The notes: generated by a model not told the origin, from the letters alone. A stretch of 64,000 nucleotides of DNA from Rhizobium sophorae (GCF_013087515.1 NZ_JABFCN010000048.1:408771-472770); one strand, 5' to 3'; shown: positions 24,649 through 33,085, counted from the first letter of the stretch. A program made the numbers and translations.

Positions 24649-25665
24649 CTAGTCGATATCGTTGGAAACGGCGATGAGTTTGTCGAGAGCGAGCGCAGTA
24701 GAGCCGCTATCCAGCGACCGCGTGGCCAGCGTCATGCCGTCGCGGAGCGTCTCGACCTTGCCGGCGATGACGAGCGAGGCGGCGGCATTGGCGAGCGAGA
24801 CATCGCGATAGGCATTCTGGGTGCCGCCGAGGACCTCGCGAAGGGCTGCAGCATTGGCGACACCGTCACCGCCCTTGATGTCGGCGAGCACACAAGGGCT
24901 GACGCCGAAATCGGCGGGCGAGAGCTCGAAGGTGCGGATCTTGCCGTCTTCGAGTGCTGCGACTTGTGTGATGCCGGTGGTGGTGATCTCGTCGAGCCCG
25001 TCGCCATGGACGACCCAGACGCATTCGGAGCCGAGATCGCGCATGACTTCGGCAAGCGGCACCAGCCATTGCGGTGAGAAGACGCCGAGCAGCTGGCGGC
25101 GAACGCCGGCCGGATTGGAGAGCGGCCCGAGCAGGTTGAAGATCGTCCGCGTGCCGAGTTCGACCCTCGAGGGACCGACATGACGCATGGCGGAATGATG
25201 CATCTGCGCGAACATGAAGCCGACGCCGGCCTCGGCAATGCAGCGGGAGATGATTTCGGGACCGACGTCGAGCTTGACACCGAGTGCGGCCAGATTGTCG
25301 GCTGCGCCCGATTTCGAACTCAGCGCCCGGTTGCCATGCTTGGCGACGGGAACACCGGCGCCGGCGACGATCAGCGCTGCCAGCGTCGAGATATTGTAGG
25401 TGCCGCTGGCATCGCCGCCGGTGCCGACGATGTCGATCGCATCGGCCGGCGCCTCGACGGTCAGCATTTTCGAGCGCATCGCGGTGACGGCGCCGACGAT
25501 CTCATCGACGGTTTCGCCGCGCACGCGCAACGCCATCAGGAATCCGCCGATCTGCGAGGGCGTCGCCTGGCCCGACATCAGGATGTCGAAGGCGGCGCGG
25601 GCCTCGTCACGCGTCAGCGGCTCGCGGCTTGCGGCCTTGGCCAGGAACGGCTTCAGATCGGTCAT
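24649..25665 (-). CDS. trpD: anthranilate phosphoribosyltransferase
   Basis: Transfers phosphoribose from PRPP to anthranilate. 338 residues. Conserved GTGGDASGTYNISTLAA (PRPP-binding glycine-rich loop), KHGNRALSSKSGAADNLAALG and FNLLGPLSNPA are all there. No TrpG fusion. Starts 8 bases after the ppiD-like gene, within one operon. Confidence 0.97.
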   Translation of the reverse strand: MTDLKPFLAKAASREPLTRDEARAAFDILMSGQATPSQIGGFLMALRVRGETVDEIVGAVTAMRSKMLTVEAPADAIDIVGTGGDASGTYNISTLAALIVAGAGVPVAKHGNRALSSKSGAADNLAALGVKLDVGPEIISRCIAEAGVGFMFAQMHHSAMRHVGPSRVELGTRTIFNLLGPLSNPAGVRRQLLGVFSPQWLVPLAEVMRDLGSECVWVVHGDGLDEITTTGITQVAALEDGKIRTFELSPADFGVSPCVLADIKGGDGVANAAALREVLGGTQNAYRDVSLANAAASLVIAGKVETLRDGMTLATRSLDSGSTALALDKLIAVSNDID

Positions 25666-25673
25666 AAAACCTC

Positions 25674-27566
25674 CTAGCGGACCGTCGCCTGTTCAGCGAG
25701 CGTCTGGTTGATCTGAGCGCCATACTGCGTCTGCAGCAGGTTGACCATCTGATCGAGAATATCGTCGCCGGCGGCATTGGCCATGGCGGTGATCTGGGCA
25801 TCGCGATTGTTCAGCACGTCGCCGGTCGGCTGGGTGTTGACCTCGGTGACCTTCAGCAGGATCTGCGTCGAGGGATCGGCGCCGACAGCACTTGCGACCG
25901 TATCGACCGGACCCGAGAAGGCGGCTGTGACGCCAGCCCGGCCGAGGACTGCATCGTCGGTCGCGCGGGTGACGCCGCTCTTGCTTTCGACGGCAATGCC
26001 AAGCGGCATTGCGATATCGGCAAGGGCCGTGCCCTCCTGCGCCTCGGCCTTCAACGCGTCGGCCTTCTTGGCGAGCTCGGCCTTCTGCTGCTCCGCCGTC
26101 CAGTCCTCGACGGCCTTTTCGCGCACTTCGGCGACCGGGCGGTCGCGGTCCGGCGTAATTTCGCGGACGTTGAACCAGACATAGCCGTCATTGCCGATCG
26201 GCAGCGGCGGCGCATCGACGCCGACCTCGGTCTTGAAAGCTTCGCCGAGCAGTTGCTGCTTGGCTGGGATATCCTTGACCTCTTTGCCATCTTTGTCGGC
26301 GCCGGTCATATCGACGGCATCGACGGTTACGGCTTTGAGATTCAGCTGGCCGGCAATATCCTCGAGCGTCGAACCGCCAGCGCGCAGGTCCTCGATGCGG
26401 TCATGAACGTTGATCACTTCCTGAGAGGCGTTGGAAAGCGCCAGCTGCTTGCGGATATCCTCCTTCACCTCGTCGAAATTCTTCGCCGTTTCCGACTTGA
26501 TGTTGGTGACGCGCAGGATGACGGGGCCGAAGGAGCCATCGACGACAGGCGTCGTGCCGCCATCGCGCGAAACCGCGAAGGCGGCATCGGCAACGGCCTG
26601 GTCGGGAACCTTGTCCTTGGTGAACTCACCGAGAAGCACGTCGCTTGCCGTCTTGCCCTGGTCGGAGACCAGCTGATCGAAGCTGGTGCCGCTCTTCAGC
26701 GCCGTTTCGGCGGCAGCGGCGAGATCCTTGCTGGCGAAGGTCAGCTGTTCGATGGTGCGGCTTTCCGGCGTGCGATAGGTATCCTTGCTCTTGTCGAAGG
26801 CTTCGTGGACCTGGTCGTCGGTGACGGTCGCGGCATCGGCAATATCGGCAGGCTGCAGCTTGAGATAGACGAGTTTGCGGTATTCAGGCGCTCGGTAGCG
26901 CTGTTTGACACCTTCGAACCACGTCGCCAGCACGTCGTCGGCAGGTGCCTTGATCGGCTCGATATTGGCATTGGTGAGCAGCAGGTATTCGACGCTGCGA
27001 CTTTCGTCGCCATAGAGCTTCAAGGCGTCGACCAGCGTCTTCGGTGCGGTGAAGCCGTTGGAGATGGCATCGACCACCTGGCTGCGGACAGCGACCTTGC
27101 TGCGCTCCTTGATGTAATCGTCCTGGCGGATGCCGGCATTGCGCAGGCGCGAGATGAAGAGCTCGCGGTCGAACCGGCCGTTGACGGCCTTGAAAGCCGG
27201 ATCGTCAGCAATCAGCTGGGCGAGGCGATCTTCGGAAAGACCGAGGTTCATGTCTTCGGCGAGCTGGTCGAGCGAGGCGCCGGCGACGAGCTGGGCGAGC
27301 ACCTGCTGCTCGACGCCGAAGGCGCGGGCCTGCTCGGGGGTGAGGCGCGTGCCGAACTGCTGGCTGAGGCTTGCCACCTGGCGCTGATAGGCGAGGTGGA
27401 ACTCGTTGACGTCCACATGCTGATCGCCGACGGTCACGACCGTGGTGCTGTTGCCGCCTGACAGCAGCTCATGCGACACGCCCCAGACGCCGAAGGACGC
27501 GACGAGCAGAAGCAGGAGGAGCTTGGCAACCCAGGTCTGAGCAGCTCTTCTCAGGATATGGAACAT
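25674..27566 (-). CDS. ppiD: PpiD/SurA-N-type peptidyl-prolyl isomerase, membrane-anchored
   Basis: 630 residues. An N-terminal membrane anchor (AKLLLLLLVASFGVWGV, residues 14-30) places the rest in the periplasm. It is followed by a SurA_N-like chaperone region (HVDVNEFHLAYQRQV) and a parvulin-like stretch around residues 240-370 (YRTPESRTIEQLTFASKD), then a long C-terminal chaperone part. Proposed role: folding of newly translocated envelope proteins near SecYEG. It is first in the run before trpD; cotranscription with trp/moa genes is rhizobial synteny rather than shared function. Confidence 0.88.
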   Translation of the reverse strand: MFHILRRAAQTWVAKLLLLLLVASFGVWGVSHELLSGGNSTTVVTVGDQHVDVNEFHLAYQRQVASLSQQFGTRLTPEQARAFGVEQQVLAQLVAGASLDQLAEDMNLGLSEDRLAQLIADDPAFKAVNGRFDRELFISRLRNAGIRQDDYIKERSKVAVRSQVVDAISNGFTAPKTLVDALKLYGDESRSVEYLLLTNANIEPIKAPADDVLATWFEGVKQRYRAPEYRKLVYLKLQPADIADAATVTDDQVHEAFDKSKDTYRTPESRTIEQLTFASKDLAAAAETALKSGTSFDQLVSDQGKTASDVLLGEFTKDKVPDQAVADAAFAVSRDGGTTPVVDGSFGPVILRVTNIKSETAKNFDEVKEDIRKQLALSNASQEVINVHDRIEDLRAGGSTLEDIAGQLNLKAVTVDAVDMTGADKDGKEVKDIPAKQQLLGEAFKTEVGVDAPPLPIGNDGYVWFNVREITPDRDRPVAEVREKAVEDWTAEQQKAELAKKADALKAEAQEGTALADIAMPLGIAVESKSGVTRATDDAVLGRAGVTAAFSGPVDTVASAVGADPSTQILLKVTEVNTQPTGDVLNNRDAQITAMANAAGDDILDQMVNLLQTQYGAQINQTLAEQATVR

Positions 27567-27785
27567 AGAAACGCAAACCTCGCAGTATCATTGACCCGCG
27601 CGCGGGCGGACATTCGACGTTCCTTAAAACAAAGCCGACAGGAAATGAAGGGTTTGTCGCGCGAAAAGCTGCACAAGGGGTCCACTCAGCCGCGGTGGCT
27701 TTGCGGCGAACAAAAGATCGGTTGCGGCGGAACCTTTCGGGCCGCCATTTCGTTGAAGCGGCATCCCATGAAACAGGAGCAGACC

Positions 27786-28067
27786 ATGGCAGAATTGAAA
27801 ACCGCTTCCGCCGAATCCACCGCTGCGCGCGTCAAGGCTGATATTGCAGCAGACGATCTGTCGGCGCAGGTCGCAGCCCTTCGCAACGATCTCTCCCGAC
27901 TGACGGAAAGCGTGGTCGCGCTGGGGCAGGGGGCGAAGTCGGCGGTGACCGACGAGGCTTCGCTGATGACGGAACGGCTGCGCGACAAGGTGCGCGAAGA
28001 ACCGCTCGTGGCACTCGCCGTGACGGCAGGCATTGCCTACGTGTTCGGCCTGCTCAGCCGCCGCTGA
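27786..28067 (+). CDS. DUF883/ElaB-like small membrane protein
   Basis: 93 residues: a helical, coiled-coil-prone N-terminal two thirds (DDLSAQVAALRNDLSRLTES) and one C-terminal membrane helix (PLVALAVTAGIAYVFGLLSRR, ending Arg-Arg). This is the layout of ElaB/YqjD proteins, which tether ribosomes to the inner membrane in E. coli stationary phase. The ATG at 27786 has AGGAG at spacing 7. Divergent from ppiD. Confidence 0.8.
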   Translation: MAELKTASAESTAARVKADIAADDLSAQVAALRNDLSRLTESVVALGQGAKSAVTDEASLMTERLRDKVREEPLVALAVTAGIAYVFGLLSRR

Positions 28068-28146
28068 ACGGAATTCAGGGCAAGGAAAAGCCGGACGTGA
28101 TGAACGCCCGGCTTTTAATATTTCCGACGATCGGCAACGGCGCCCT

Positions 28147-28401
28147 TTAGCGGCGGATGACGCGCCCGATCGCGATCAAGATGCAGGCACCGACGAAACC
28201 GGTGATCAGATAACCCAGCCAACCGGCGAGCGGCTGGATGTGCAACAGACCCAGGATCCAGTTGGCGACGATGGCGCCGACGATGCCGAGCAGTATGTTC
28301 ATGAGCAGACTCATGCTGCTGCGCATGGCCTTTTCCGCCAGCCATCCGGCGACGCCGCCGATAATGATGGCTGCAATCCAACCCACGCCTGCATCTTCCA
28401 T
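28147..28401 (-). CDS. GlsB/YeaQ/YmgE-family small membrane protein
   Basis: 84 residues, three predicted membrane helices (WIAAIIIGGVAGWLAEKAM, NILLGIVGAIVANWILGLL, LITGFVGACILIAIGRVIRR). Gly-rich and typical of the transglycosylase-associated / stress-induced membrane family of unknown biochemical role. The ATG at 28401 has a strong AGGAGG upstream. Neighbours several other tiny membrane proteins. Confidence 0.88.
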   Translation of the reverse strand: MEDAGVGWIAAIIIGGVAGWLAEKAMRSSMSLLMNILLGIVGAIVANWILGLLHIQPLAGWLGYLITGFVGACILIAIGRVIRR

Positions 28402-28504
28402 GGTTATCTCCCTCCTGGCAAAACGAGTCACAGAATGCACGAAATGAAAGGAAGTTCCACTCCCAGTTACTGAGATCGCGTGCGGGTTCAGCAACTTATG
28501 TGAC

Positions 28505-28621
28505 TCACAGCTGCAGCAGGGTGACCGGAGAGCGTAGCGCGTGGGCGACAATCTGGAACAGCAGGCCGGCAATGGCGAGCAACGCGAAGCCGATAGGCAT
28601 AATCAGACTTTTGCTAAACAT
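28505..28621 (-). CDS. 38-residue membrane protein
   Basis: Found by translating the minus strand: MFSKSLIMPIGFALLAIAGL continues to a second hydrophobic turn and ends TLLQL-stop. One membrane helix (residues 6-27) with a short polar tail. A strong ribosome site (GGGGAGAGGG, 4-13 bases before the ATG) supports translation. Function unknown. Its 5' leader carries the hairpin at 28630-28662. Confidence 0.7.
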   Translation of the reverse strand: MFSKSLIMPIGFALLAIAGLLFQIVAHALRSPVTLLQL

Positions 28622-28944
28622 CGTCCCTCTCCCCTTTTGCGTAAAGCATAATCGGAAGGGGACGGAGCGCAACAATATTGTTAACGGATAGTTAAGTTTG
28701 GTAATTAATTAAAATTAAATACATCGAGGATCGCAAAAATACTTTCGGATGTCGAAAGCTTTATTTTGCACCTTTTCCGTGTTGTTGGCGGGTGACCTGC
28801 GATCTGTGCGCGCTTCAGACCTTCCGATCTACGCGTTATCGTCGAGGCGGCGACTAGTGCCGCTATCTCTCCAGATCGCAAATAATTAGGCCGCGGAACG
28901 CCGTTGGCGATGGGTTCCAGTGATCGCGCGCACCCTAGGGCCAG
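28622..28944. other. AT-rich intergenic region
   Basis: 323 bases, clearly more AT-rich than the surroundings (runs such as TTAATTAATTAAAATTAAAT). Contains the leader hairpin (28630-28662) and a perfect 12-bp palindrome AACAATATTGTT (28671-28682). No gene seen. Probably promoter and operator of the 38-residue membrane protein. Confidence 0.6.
28630..28662 (-). promoter_or_regulatory. 5'-leader hairpin next to ribosome-binding site
   Basis: In the minus-strand RNA, TCCCCTT pairs with AAGGGGA across a 19-base loop, and the 3' arm abuts and partly includes the Shine-Dalgarno region (AAGGGGAGAGGG) of the 38-residue protein. Could gate translation. Seen by eye only; no folding energy was calculated. 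Confidence 0.4.
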
Positions 28945-29025
28945 TCAGGTTCGGTGGACGATCAGCATAAAGACGAGGAAGGACGCTGTTGCGACCGTCG
29001 CGGCGAAGGCAATCTGGTAGTCCAT
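28945..29025 (-). CDS. 26-residue membrane protein (possible)
   Basis: Minus-strand reading frame MDYQIAFAATVATASFLVFM followed by LIVHRT-stop: a single hydrophobic helix with a positively charged end. Ribosome site is weak (CGGGG about 9 bases upstream). Such minimal proteins are frequent in rhizobial genomes, but this one rests on composition alone. Confidence 0.4.
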   Translation of the reverse strand: MDYQIAFAATVATASFLVFMLIVHRT

Positions 29026-29175
29026 GTCGTTAACCCCGATTGGATGGCTCCCGTAAACGCCTGTGACGTCACCGAGTTCCATGTCGCGAGTTTCGCGCTC
29101 ATCGCCGGCGGATTGATTTTGGCGAAGAATGCGTCATCTTCCCTTGATTGCCATTCAATCCGAGGAAAACACTTG

Positions 29176-29331
29176 ATGCCAAAAGCTGCAATCGCCATCG
29201 CCTGCATCTGCCTGCTGACACTTTCCGGCTGCGGCAATACCGCATACGGACTGAAGAAGGATGGCCAGGAAGCGAGCCACGCCATGGACAATGCGACACA
29301 TCGGGTGCTCTCGGCCGGCGCCAAGAAGTGA
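29176..29331 (+). CDS. entericidin-like small lipoprotein
   Basis: 51 residues. Signal sequence with a lipobox (LLTLSGC, Cys at residue 18), then GNTAYGLKKDGQEASHAMDN, similar to entericidin A/B membrane lipoproteins. GAGGAAAA precedes the ATG at 29176. The longer frame from 28954 has no support before this ATG. Likely outer-membrane anchored; entericidins are stress-related, but no specific role is shown. Confidence 0.78.
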   Translation: MPKAAIAIACICLLTLSGCGNTAYGLKKDGQEASHAMDNATHRVLSAGAKK

Positions 29332-29345
29332 TGCAGGCGATGGAA

Positions 29346-29376
29346 TAAAAAAGCCCGCCTGGGGTGAGGCGGGCTT
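29346..29376 (-). terminator. rho-independent terminator, minus strand
   Basis: AAGCCCGCCT-ggggtg-AGGCGGGCTT is a perfect 10-bp stem. Read on the minus strand it is followed by a T-run (TTTTTTATT), so it ends the transcript of the small gene at 29528-29644. On the plus strand the T-run is missing, though it may still help end the lipoprotein transcript. Confidence 0.85.
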
Positions 29377-29527
29377 AGGATTAACAGGGAGAATGGACGG
29401 ATAGACTCCGCCTCAACTAATAAAGCAGTTTCTTAAGCGCATGACTTTACGTCATTCGACGTAACGGCGACCGGCAACGACCGGTGCGGCCATGATTCGC
29501 AATCAAATCAGAGATATCCGGATCGAA

Positions 29528-29644
29528 TCAGAAGTTGCCCCAATTCTGAGCGCGGGCACGAGCGCGAATAATCCGGTATTCGCGACCGCCATAGAGCGAG
29601 CCGATTGTCAGCAGAAGCGTCAGAACGTCCCAGATGATATGCAT
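29528..29644 (-). CDS. 38-residue hypothetical protein
   Basis: Minus-strand frame MHIIWDVLTLLLTIGSLYGG followed by an Arg-rich tail (REYRIIRARARAQNWGNF). One short hydrophobic helix and a strongly basic C terminus. AAGAGGATAAC just upstream is a good ribosome site, and a perfect terminator follows 150 bases downstream. Function unknown. Confidence 0.68.
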   Translation of the reverse strand: MHIIWDVLTLLLTIGSLYGGREYRIIRARARAQNWGNF

Positions 29645-29823
29645 GTTATCCTCTTAGGTTGGACGGGCCTACCGTCGATCGATAAAGATACAATAGCAAT
29701 CTTTCGAACGTGCTTATATGACAAGAAATCGGGATGAGCGGGAAAGCCGGCAGGGCGCTTCCGCAGAAGAGAGGCGGCGTTGCCACCTTGGAGCAGCAAA
29801 GTGAATAGATTCGACGGTGGCTT

Positions 29824-30696
29824 ATGACGATTTTCTCCGTCCGCCACATCACGTCCTATCGTTACGTCAGGGACGTCGATTTCGGTGAGCATCGCTTGAT
29901 GTTCCGGCCGCGCGACAGTTTCGACCAGCGGCTGCTCGAAGCGTCGTTGACGATCTATCCTGAGGAAAGTCATGTGCGCTGGATCCACGATGTTTTCGGC
30001 AATTGCGTGGCGCTCGTCGATTTTTCGAGGCCGGCGTCCGAACTTCGTTTCGAAACCTGGATCACGCTCGATCATACGCCGCAGGTCGCCCTGGATCTCA
30101 AGGTCGACGACGCAGCCCTGACCTATCCATTCTCCTACGACAAGGACGAGATCGCGGATCTGACGCCGGCGATGCAGCGCCACTATCCCGACCCGAACGA
30201 CGAGGTCGGACGCTGGGCACGCCAATTCGTGCGCCAGGGGCGTCCGACGGAGACCGGGCATCTGCTGATGACGCTCTGTTACGCCATCCGCGAGAGCTTC
30301 GTCTATGCGCGGCGCCATGAACACGGAACGCAGACGCCGGTGCAGACCTTGAAGCTTCGCTCCGGCACCTGCCGGGATTTTGCGCTTCTGATGATGGAGG
30401 CGGCACGCATCCTCGGCCTCGCAGCGCGGTTCGTCACAGGCTATGTCTATGTTCCCGACCGGGACGGTTCCACCGTGCTCGGCGGCGGTTCCACGCATGC
30501 GTGGTGCCAGATCTATCTTCCAGGCGCCGGCTGGACCGAGTTCGATCCGACCAACGGCATCGTCGGCAACCGCGATCTCATTCGTGTCGCGGTTGCCCGC
30601 GATCCGCGCCAGGCAGTGCCGTTGAGCGGCAGCTATGACGGGGACGGGAAGGATTTCGACAGCATGACGGTGCAGGTCAACGTCACCACCAAGTAA
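29824..30696 (+). CDS. transglutaminase-like cysteine protease family protein
   Basis: 290 residues. A bacterial transglutaminase-type N-terminal domain (SVRHITSYRYVRDVDFGEHR) precedes a papain-like core with all three catalytic residues: Cys in SGTCRDFALLM, His in GSTHAWCQIYLPG, Asp in WTEFDPTNG. Family members act as proteases or amidases; substrate unknown. A second, related gene lies 178 bases downstream. Confidence 0.9.
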   Translation: MTIFSVRHITSYRYVRDVDFGEHRLMFRPRDSFDQRLLEASLTIYPEESHVRWIHDVFGNCVALVDFSRPASELRFETWITLDHTPQVALDLKVDDAALTYPFSYDKDEIADLTPAMQRHYPDPNDEVGRWARQFVRQGRPTETGHLLMTLCYAIRESFVYARRHEHGTQTPVQTLKLRSGTCRDFALLMMEAARILGLAARFVTGYVYVPDRDGSTVLGGGSTHAWCQIYLPGAGWTEFDPTNGIVGNRDLIRVAVARDPRQAVPLSGSYDGDGKDFDSMTVQVNVTTK

Positions 30697-30697
30697 T

Positions 30698-30776
30698 CTC
30701 GATTACCTCCGAAGTAAATCTTTGGTTACAATGAGATAGTCTTGATTATTCCGAGGTGATCTTGATTACCGCGAGG
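30698..30776. repeat. four direct repeats upstream of second transglutaminase gene
   Basis: Units begin at 30698, 30720, 30741 and 30761 (steps of 22, 21 and 20). Approximate consensus CTTGATTACNNCGAGG; units 3 and 4 are best, unit 2 is degenerate. All face the same way and end about 100 bases before the next start codon. Spacing near two helical turns suggests a transcription-factor array. Confidence 0.55.
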
Positions 30777-30874
30777 CAGCCGCGCGGAGACGATCGTGTC
30801 TGCGGGAACCGGGTGTCGCGATCAACGTTCCATACTCACCTCCACCTCTGCGGAGACGCGATAAGGAAGCCACA

Positions 30875-31702
30875 ATGAAGATACGCGCCGGGTTTCATCT
30901 GGGCTATGAATGCATACAGCCGACACCGATGCTGCTCGTTCTCAATATCCATCCCTCCCGTCGCGCCGATCTTCTCAGCGAGCAGGTCCTGACATTCGAC
31001 CGGGCGATCGAGGCCTGGGAATATGCCGATGGTTTCGGCAATGCCTGCAGCCGGATCGTCGCCCCGGCGGGAGTGACGACGATCTCTACGGAGTTCGAGA
31101 TCTACGACAGCGGTCAACCCGACATCGTTCCCGAAGATGCCGTCCAGCACGCGATCAACGATCTACCGGACGAGGTGCTCGTCTTCCTGCTCGGCAGCCG
31201 CTATTGCGACACCGACAGGCTTGCCGATTTCGCCTGGGCAACCTTCTCGTCGACGCCGCTCGGCTGGGCGCGCGTTCAGGCGATCTGCGATTTCGTCCAT
31301 GACCACATCACCTTCGATTACCAGAAGGCCGACCTCCTGCGCACCGCGCATGGCGGCTTCATCGACAAGGCAGGCGTCTGCCGCGACTTTGCCCATCTCG
31401 CCATCGCGCTTTGCCGGTGCATGAATATCCCAGCCAGATATTGCACCGGCTATCTCGGCGATATCGGCGTTCCGATTGATCCCAATCCGATGGATTTCAG
31501 CGCCTGGTTCGAGGTCTTTCTCGGCGGCCACTGGCATACGGTCGATGCCCGCCACAACACGCCGCGCATCGGCCGGATCCTGATGGGAACCGGCCGCGAC
31601 GCCACTGACGTCGCCATGTCGACAGCCTTCGGTCCGGCAACGCTCTCCCGTTTCGAGGTGATCACCGAGGAAGTGCCGCCGGAGGCGGTGAAAGCCGATT
31701 GA
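30875..31702 (+). CDS. transglutaminase-like protein (second copy)
   Basis: 275 residues, related to the preceding gene but diverged. The catalytic Cys motif is intact (AGVCRDFAHLAIALCRCMNI) and the Asp region reads HTVDARHN. The position of the catalytic His reads DFSAWFEVFLGG, with Ser where the sister protein has His (STHAWCQIY). I recall DFSAWFE in other members, so this seems a subfamily trait. Activity is therefore uncertain. The start ATG at 30875 has GGAAGCC upstream. Confidence 0.87.
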   Translation: MKIRAGFHLGYECIQPTPMLLVLNIHPSRRADLLSEQVLTFDRAIEAWEYADGFGNACSRIVAPAGVTTISTEFEIYDSGQPDIVPEDAVQHAINDLPDEVLVFLLGSRYCDTDRLADFAWATFSSTPLGWARVQAICDFVHDHITFDYQKADLLRTAHGGFIDKAGVCRDFAHLAIALCRCMNIPARYCTGYLGDIGVPIDPNPMDFSAWFEVFLGGHWHTVDARHNTPRIGRILMGTGRDATDVAMSTAFGPATLSRFEVITEEVPPEAVKAD

Positions 31703-31726
31703 TCGCGGAGTCGCGGGCGAGGGACT

Positions 31727-31948
31727 TTATGCCTTCTTCAAAAACTCGGTTTTCAACACGAGGCCTTTGACCTGCTTGGTGTTGCACTCGATCTCGCCCG
31801 GATTGTCGGTCAGACGAATGCCCTTGACCAGCGTTCCACGCTTCAGCGTCTCCGAGGTTCCCTTAACCTTGAGGTCCTTGATCAGCGTCACGGAATCGCC
31901 GTCGTGAAGCTGGCTTCCGTTGCTGTCCTTTACAATGATGTCGGTCAT
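31727..31948 (-). CDS. PhnA-domain protein (YjdM-like, C-terminal domain only)
   Basis: 73 residues matching the C-terminal PhnA domain: VKDSNGSQLHDGDSVTLIKD, LKVKGTSETLKRGT, IRLTDNPGEIEC. The N-terminal zinc ribbon of E. coli YjdM is absent, so it is about two thirds of the usual length. Annotated as alkylphosphonate utilisation protein in many genomes, a name with little functional basis. Single gene. Confidence 0.9.
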   Translation of the reverse strand: MTDIIVKDSNGSQLHDGDSVTLIKDLKVKGTSETLKRGTLVKGIRLTDNPGEIECNTKQVKGLVLKTEFLKKA

Positions 31949-32045
31949 AACGTCCTCGTTTGGTGATCACAACGGGAAATCACGGCGACGCGGGATAGTC
32001 AACACACGGATCAATCGGGTCAAACCTTAGATCCTACGCGGACCT

Positions 32046-32942
32046 TCAATCAGCGCGCTCGCAGGTGTCCCGAACGCAGCCGCGCAGCCAGCGATGCGCG
32101 GGGTCGGCATCCATCCTGGGGTGCCAGAGCAACGAGACCGTAATCTCAGGCGTCGGGACGGGGAGGGGAAAACTATGCATCCCCGCGCGTAAGGCTCCGG
32201 TGTGCCGTTCGGGCACGCTGGCGATCAGATCGGAGTTCCGGGCGAGCGCCAACGCCGTAGAAAAGCCGCTGACGATGGTGGCGATCTGCCGTTCCAGCCC
32301 GAGCGCATTCAAGGCGTCATCGATCGGTCCCTTGTCGAGGCCGCGCCGCGAGACGTAGATGTGCTCGCCGCCGGCATAAAGGGTGGGTGTCATCTCGCGC
32401 TCGCAAAGCGGATGCCCCAAGCGCACGACGCCGATGAAACGATCGCGGAACAAGGCCTGCGCCCGCACCTCTGGACCCGTCGTCCCGCTGACGACGCCGG
32501 TTTCTAGATCGACGGTTCCATCGCGAAGCGGGGCGCTGTCCTTGTCCGGTTTCTGCACGAAGCGCAGCCGCACACCGGGCGCTTGCCGGCCGAGGCGTGC
32601 GATCAGATCAGGTCCAAAGCTCTCGGCAAAGCCTTCGCTGGTGCGCAGCGTGAACGTCCGGACCAAGCGTTGAAGGTCAATCGCCTCGGCAGGACGCAAG
32701 ACCGCCTGCGCGTCCTCGACAATCTGGCCGACCCGCTCGCGCAGTTCGAGCGCGCGCGGCGTGGGGACGAGGCCGCGGCCGGCGCGCACCAGCAGCGGAT
32801 CGCCCGTCGTCTCGCGCAATCGCGCTAAGGCCCGGCTCATCGCCGACGGGCTGAGCCGCAGCCTTTGTGCCGCACGCGCAACGCTGCCCTCGGCAAGCAA
32901 CACATCGAGGGTGACTAGCAGGTTGAGATCGGGTGTCGACAT
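32046..32942 (-). CDS. LysR-family transcriptional regulator
   Basis: 298 residues. HTH in AEGSVARAAQRLRLSPSAMS, then RALARLRETTGDPLLVRAGR and LVPTPRALELRERV, the pattern of NodD/NahR-like LysR members. Effector domain with RFIGVVRLGHPL. Divergent from a DHA2-type MFS exporter, which it probably controls. An inverted repeat is in the gap. Confidence 0.92.
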   Translation of the reverse strand: MSTPDLNLLVTLDVLLAEGSVARAAQRLRLSPSAMSRALARLRETTGDPLLVRAGRGLVPTPRALELRERVGQIVEDAQAVLRPAEAIDLQRLVRTFTLRTSEGFAESFGPDLIARLGRQAPGVRLRFVQKPDKDSAPLRDGTVDLETGVVSGTTGPEVRAQALFRDRFIGVVRLGHPLCEREMTPTLYAGGEHIYVSRRGLDKGPIDDALNALGLERQIATIVSGFSTALALARNSDLIASVPERHTGALRAGMHSFPLPVPTPEITVSLLWHPRMDADPAHRWLRGCVRDTCERAD

Positions 32943-32982
32943 GCATCAGGTATAACACGGTTTCATCCTAATGTGGCGTCAA

Positions 32983-33010
32983 ACGCATGGATGAAGTGCA
33001 AATCATGCGT
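32983..33010. promoter_or_regulatory. inverted repeat in lysR/MFS divergent promoter
   Basis: ACGCATG (32983-32989) and CATGCGT (33004-33010), a perfect 7-bp dyad with a 14-base spacer, 41 bases upstream of lysR and 76 upstream of the MFS gene. Fits a LysR binding site by position; unproven. Confidence 0.45.
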
Positions 33011-33085
33011 CTTCTGCCATATCAAGCCGAGGACTAGGTTTTCATCAGTCCCATTCTGGGGAGCTAAGAGAAACGGAGTTCACGG

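Noticed and set aside
26253..27461. 402-codon frame opposite ppiD
   Set aside because: Composition of an antisense shadow; ppiD membrane anchor and domains are on the minus strand.
29420..29495. 13-codon minus frame MAAPVVAGRRYVE
   Set aside because: No ribosome site and too short to support.
30690..30780. CRISPR array
   Set aside because: Repeats are degenerate, about 16 bases, with 4-6-base gaps; no spacers or cas genes.
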